A stretch of DNA of 64,000 bases from Eucalyptus grandis (lineage: Eukaryota > Streptophyta > Magnoliopsida > Myrtales > Myrtaceae): positions 32,589,803 through 32,653,802 of the forward strand of contig NC_052619.1 in NCBI RefSeq assembly GCF_016545825.1. Direction: 5' to 3'. The notes beneath the pieces were generated by a model that saw nothing but the letters and a program-made list of their open reading frames with translations, was not told where the DNA came from and made no database searches. Below are positions 58,801 through 64,000 of this stretch, in pieces. The position numbers were made by a program, and so were the translations under genes. Every line of letters begins with the position of its first letter. Positions within the stretch are counted from its first letter, which is position 1.

Positions 58801-61626
58801 TTCTGGATTTTTTGGATAAGTTTTGGTAAGTCAAAATTGCTTAAATTTGAGTATAGGTTAATTTGCCCCACAATAATCTGAGGTGCATTTTGACAAAATT
58901 GAAACATACAGATGAATTCATTTAGCTTTAGGATCTTCATGAAGTGTGAAATATACATCATGTGCTTTCTATCGGTACATGATTTGTATGATTTCATTGC
59001 CATTTGGTATGTCAATAGCATGTGTAAACACATGAAGGTTCTGCTGTGATTAAGATGCTTAGTAATGCACACCTATTTTGCCATTTTTGTCATGATTTGT
59101 GTGCTCAAAATTAGATTTTGATGTCTTAGCAAAAAATATTTGCCAACATGCATTCAATATGCCAAATTTTTCACTAGATTTTTACATTTTCTTAGATAAC
59201 CTAAATCGAACCTTTTCTGTTATGCTGAGATTAATTTAAGGTCTTGTCATGTGCACGTTTTCTCGTAGTCTCGTGCCAATGTGTTCTTGACTATTAAAGT
59301 GCGCATTACAAGTTTCCTATCCATTTGTGGTTCATCATGATTGAATGTCATTTGGTATGTAAAAATCATGTCATAATTGGACTAGTTGCACTTACAAATC
59401 TTGAATTATCTCATTATAGTCTTAAATCATCTTATATTGACATTGACCTACATGGCATTTTCACATGCCGACTTAGGATTAGATGTTTACCCTAATCACT
59501 TATCGCATCCAATTCTTGGTCGTGTGTGATTTTCACACCGATTGTGCATTGCATGAGTGATTTTGAGACTTCATAATGCATATTTGTATTATGGTTTCTT
59601 AACAACTGATGTGTATACTTTCACAAACCTCAACTTTAGAGTACTGAATTGACATCAAAAGGACTTGAACCCTTCTAGGTAGTCCTAAGGCACACTCAAA
59701 TCTTTCAATTGCTATTGGTTTCATGCAAATTGTTCGTCATTAGACCCACTTTCTTTTCTTCTTCTTCTTCTTTTTCTAAACTAAATTAGAATTCTGACTT
59801 ATGATTAAATTCGGAACCCTATTTTTACCCTTGTTTAGGCAGACATTTTCTATTTTTGTGGCAATTTTTCAATAGAGATTCTTGAGTTGGACCCTTAACA
59901 AATTCTGTTTGTTACCCTTTTACCTGTGTTATGGTGAAATTTCATAACTTTGATTTGGCATTATGATAGTTGAGGATTGGACAGTATTAAAAATGTCTAT
60001 GATTCATATATTTATGCAAGCCTTAGGCTAGCCTTGATAATTAAATGTGTTCCACAACTAAGACATCACTTTATCTCAAAAACATTACTTTTCATTATCA
60101 ATAATTTCAAATTCATCTTTAAAACATCATATGTACCCTTTATGCATAAAATCATGCCATTCATTAAAAACGCTCTTGTTTATGATTAGTAATCCGCTGA
60201 AAGTTCATTCACTTGGTTGATTGGTTGAAAAATAAAGCTTTAAAAACCTACCCATGTGTTTAATTCATGCCAATGCATGTGAATTCTAGATGTATGTTAA
60301 GTGTGATGCACAATACTGAGGAAAAATCTTGGGAAATCACCTAAAACATCTTTATAGATACTTACAAGTGTTATTGGCTATGCAAGAGCATAAATGATTA
60401 ATAATAGTTATAAGTCATCAAATGAATTGGATAGGAGTTTAGAGGGACTTATGCAAGAATTGTAAAGGCCAACTCTGAGGCCCAAATTTGGTTGATTTTA
60501 AATCTTGCCTTGTTTGATTGATTAATTTTCATCTCATGTCATGCTTTTAACTATTTTGATGTTTATGAGTGTCTCTTTCTATTGTATGTACCTAGCTATA
60601 GTTCTTAGATTATAATTAGATTAGGATCCTGAAGACGGAGTTGACATGAAGATGGTGGAATGTCGATATCCATTCCAATCATAATTTTATACCATTTGTC
60701 CCCAACATATGTCTCGGGTTTTCCTCATTTGTATATATACCAAATGAGTTGCGGATTCTTTTTCTTTATTTACCTTTTATTGCTTTTAATTATTTTTTTT
60801 AAGAATTACATGATAGGTTTACCACTGTATTTGGTTGTTACTTACCATTTTATACTTTAAGTTCAATTGAGTGTCTTCTTTTTATCTTTTTAGGAATAGA
60901 ATGGCATGAAAAATTCACGCATGATCACTTAGTTTAAGATAAACGATTATGAAAAGTTAAAAAGAAATGCATCAACATCTTATGTAACACGACATACTAT
61001 TAGGTGCCGAAAAGGCACTAATAAAAATATTAGTGTAACCTAAGCCCCTAAACCTAGGTGTCTAGTTGCGTAGAAATCGAGAGACTACTCCCAACCATTG
61101 ATTGGGTTTTCTAGCCGGCCTCCAAAAATGAGACTAATGGCAACTCCCGTATTATTTTTAGGTTATCTTAACCAACTAGATCGCTTAATAAACCCGTCGT
61201 GAAGTGTATGAACCTTAAGAAAAGGTTCATGGTTATGATTTAAAATACTAAAGATGGTGAGCTAAAAAAGATGAAGTGATGCCACATTTGGTGGATATAC
61301 ATTTTGAGAGGGCTATCATGATCGTAATAATATCCTTAAACTCACATTTACGTCTAGTTTCCTTTCGACTTTAAAACCTTCAATCAAGACGTGCCATGAT
61401 GTTAGCGTAGGGTCATGACACCTTCTGTTGTCACGCGGGGTATGAGCTTGGGAGAGTTCATGATCATGACCAAGTGAACTCACAAGAGGTTCGCCCGAAA
61501 AGTAAGGTGATGACGCCTTTGTGGATGAGAACCGTAAGGGAACTCTCATGGTCAAGTACTTCTAAATCCAACCTTTCCCGCCTTCTTTTCCGCGAAGACC
61601 AATGGTAGAGAGATTGGGTCATGACA
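55891..61626 (+). mobile_element. Long LTR-like element, 5.7 kb, flanked by ACTAT
   Basis: Direct duplications actat lie at 55886-55890 and 61627-61631. The element starts TAacacccgatttttagtcg (TG mutated to TA) and ends gggtcatgaCA. The start resembles that of the 44949-47562 LTR (tgttgacacctatttttag) and the 3' part has the same ggcaactcc-type segment (61140). No gag or pol motif was found in 5.7 kb, so it is either a very long solo LTR or a non-autonomous element. Its 3' third is related to 31430-32880. Frames inside show no protein family. Confidence 0.72.
57673..57696. repeat. TC microsatellite, 12 units
   Basis: An uninterrupted TC run within a longer CT-rich stretch (57525-57700). Confidence 0.95.
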
Positions 61627-61631
61627 ACTAT

Positions 61632-62199
61632 GGATGCCACTTTAGTGCTATAACTTTACAATCAATCAATGAAGTGCCTTAACTTTTGGAAAAGAAACAT
61701 TGAATTGAGTGACTTTGGCAATATATCTCCAATGACAAATCCTATGTGGATTAACTTATATAACATATTTGACGTAGCTTTCTTTAAAGAGATTTAAGAT
61801 CAAAGTGAAAAATCAACCAAATGACATGGCTACTAGTTGAGTAAAGTGAGAAAGGCCATAGCTTATACAGTAAATTAGGACTGATGCCAGTGTGAAGAAT
61901 CTTAGAATAGAAAAGTTGAGTAATTTATTATGTTTATGGGGAAGATTGTTGGCTTTTTTCCACCCATAGACAAAATCAATTATTGTTTATTTAATTTGGT
62001 GCAGTTGTGGGGCCCAATCGCTCAATTGGTTGTCTCTATGTCTTTTGCTCCTTGACATTTTCTTTTTCCAATATCGACATAAGTGATATCACTGCACTCG
62101 TTAATGTTTAATACGGTGGGGAGTTTATCATTGGTGATGACTGGAAATAACGATATTGGTAGAGTCAATATGAGTAGATTATTACATAAATAATACGAT
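61632..62199. other. Intergenic interval
   Basis: No gene or defined repeat is recognised. Confidence 0.45.
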
Positions 62200-63880
62200 A
62201 GGGATATTGTGGAATAGCTTGTTTGTAAAAGAGAGAAATTGCATTGTAGGGTAGTTGGTAAGAGTTTAAAGGAAGATATAAGATTGTTTCAAGATGATTA
62301 TGGTGCTAGGGAACTTGTTTACCCTTATCTTCATGGTTATAATGTTTATGTACTTTTTTAGTGTTATGGTGATGAAGATGAAGATGAGGATGTAGAGGTA
62401 GGTCATGGATATGATTTAGAGAAGGAAAAGTGAAGCAAATATTGAACAGAGTGCCCAAGTAGGTTATGGAGCTGGTTTAAACTAGTATTGAATAGAGACT
62501 AAAGAAAACTAAGGCCAGGCATAGAACTAGTACTAAAGAGAGACTTCAGCAAGTTAAGACAAGGAGTAGATCTGATAACTAAGATACACTTGATGAAAAG
62601 TGATTGGAGTACAATAAGGTTGGGAAGTTGCATTGTCCATCTATAAAGATGATGAACCTTTGGTGCATGTAAGTGATGATGATGATGATGATGAACTTGC
62701 ATAGCCAAGAGAACAAGTTAGGAATATTAGTAAATGAGGAATGCACCACTTGAGGAACTAGATCAAGTTGTGAATAAGAGGGAACAAGAAGCTTTAGTGG
62801 CAAATGGTTATGACACGGAATATCACTAAAGTGATGATGATGAGAGTGTTACATGAGAGGATTAGAATTAAGATGATGAAGTAGTTCTATGTAGATCCAA
62901 AGGCTTAAAATCCCGTGGTTTCCATATTATCGAAAACTGATTAGAATTGTTATTATGAAGCACTCAATTGTTGAACAAAGCAAGGAATATGTCAGAGCAA
63001 AGTGTGCACAAGAGAATTCTCATGGAAGGTATATGAAGCACCAAGTAAGATTACTGGCTCATTCCACATCAAGTGATTCAAGGATGAACATAACTATGGT
63101 ATTGTATTAGACAATAAAAGAGTAACTAGTGTGTGGTCAACTAATCACTTCTTCAATACCATCAAGATCATGTCAAAACTCAAGAGTCCTTAATTGAAAT
63201 AATTAGTGAAGGAGCAACTAGGGATTAATGTGTTTGGAAATATATGCAAAAAGGCCAAGTACAACGTGATGAGTACATTGATAGAGATCGAAGAAAAAAT
63301 GAGCATAGATTTAAAACTATGCTGGTGAATGTACACTTCAATATCCAGCAGTAGAGTTTATATAGAGGTTATTAAGATGCCACTCCCCAATACTGGGTCT
63401 ATTGATAGGATATATTCCTGGTTTGATGCATGTAAAAAACACTTCTTGGCTGGCTATAGAAGAGTGACAAGATTAGATGGATGTTTCTCAAAAGATATAT
63501 GCAGACAAAAAGTAGTGGCTACCTGAAGAAATAGACAACCTAGGAAGCTCTTACATAAAGTCTAAGAAATGACTACAAATGAGAGGTAGTAGCTGCCATT
63601 GGAAGAGATGGAAACAAAGAGCAAGTTCTTACATAAAGTTTAATGGGGCCGCCAAAGGGAGGTACTGGTTGTCTCATTTTCTTGCTCATGAGCGCATGAT
63701 GTAACTCTGCTTCAAGCGAGCTATATTTTGCATTTGAAATTTTTTGTGATCTCTTCATCTGGTCAAGGAATAAGAATGTTGTGCGAAAGCATTTACACCT
63801 TCACAAAAACTCATGCCTAGGAAATGAAGCAACTAGGGGCGCGAAAACTCAATTGGGCATCTCGATTTTGGCCTCAAGAC
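62200..63880 (+). pseudogene. MuDR-type transposase fragment, copy 2
   Basis: It starts with acidic, GAT-rich sequence (62360-62700), typical of the variable N-terminus of plant MULE transposases. It then has remnants of the MuDR domain (near 62935-63030: VIMKHSIVE, EYVRAKCAQENSH) and the catalytic-side block near 63440-63510 (FLAGYRRVTRLDGCFSKDIC). Many stops interrupt it. It parallels 49108-50330 block by block, including the non-coding tail with gtgcgaaagcatttacacc near 63783. The two are therefore diverged copies of one truncated family. Confidence 0.78.
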
Positions 63881-64000
63881 TCAAAGAGAGACCCATCTTT
63901 TTCTTTTTTTCCCTTTACTTTCTGTTTGCTAAGTCGCAGAGAGGATCCATCATCACTTGCCCAGAAAGTGCGATCCCCCTTCTTTTCCTTGGATGGCGGA
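63881..64000. other. Window end, unassigned
   Basis: A T-rich then mixed stretch ends in ggatggcgga. It is too short to interpret. Confidence 0.4.

Overview
The window is nuclear DNA of a flowering plant. Spliced genes with GT-AG introns, a plant lectin receptor kinase, plant-type transposons and mostly AT-rich intergenic sequence all point that way. A eudicot is likely, and a woody Myrtales-type genome is possible, but nothing here fixes the species. By length the window is mostly transposable elements, nested several layers deep. The only protein-coding host gene that looks intact is an L-type lectin receptor kinase at 51362-53323 on the minus strand.

Left part (1-22.8 kb). A 5'-truncated, broken LINE occupies 1-2316. 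Positions 3270-13622 form the most notable object, a 10.35 kb Mutator-like element without a transposase (a Pack-MULE). It has 17-bp terminal inverted repeats that differ at one base, and 10-bp target duplications that also differ at one base. It carries pieces of at least three host genes: the 5' end of plastid glucose-6-phosphate isomerase (PGI1), a RING-H2 E3 ligase with all four exons, and the 3' exons of the NatA auxiliary subunit NAA15. The joined PGI1-RING segment is present twice, as inverted arms of about 1.55 kb that share the same disabling mutations. The insertion lies in a local tandem repeat, and the neighbouring repeat unit still shows the unfilled site. Beyond it come a MITE, a TTA microsatellite, a possible inverted-repeat element, a broken gene for tandem ubiquitin-like domains followed by three related 3' repeats, and a plant-mobile-domain fragment.

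Middle part (23-49 kb). This is a nest of elements in old LTR-retrotransposon sequence. A two-gene PIF/Harbinger transposon (25774-31375, minus strand) carries a spliced DDE transposase and a spliced Myb/SANT-like protein. A solo Copia LTR (33600-34870) is flanked by GTCAT. A full-length Copia element (36670-48906, minus strand) is flanked by AGTTA. It has both LTRs, a primer-binding site, a polypurine tract, decayed gag and pol, and an extra 3' ORF as in Sireviruses. A 2.6 kb LTR flanked by CACAA sits inside its gag.

Right part (49-64 kb). The lectin receptor kinase lies between a decayed MuDR-type transposase fragment (49.1-50.3 kb) and a 5.7 kb TSD-flanked LTR-like element (55891-61626). 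A second copy of the MuDR fragment follows at 62.2-63.9 kb.

The host genes seen here do not form a pathway. PGI1 (plastid sugar metabolism), the RING ligase (protein turnover) and NAA15 (N-terminal acetylation) are together only because the Pack-MULE gathered them. If transcribed, its inverted arms could form double-stranded RNA matching PGI1 and the RING ligase. That is an inference.
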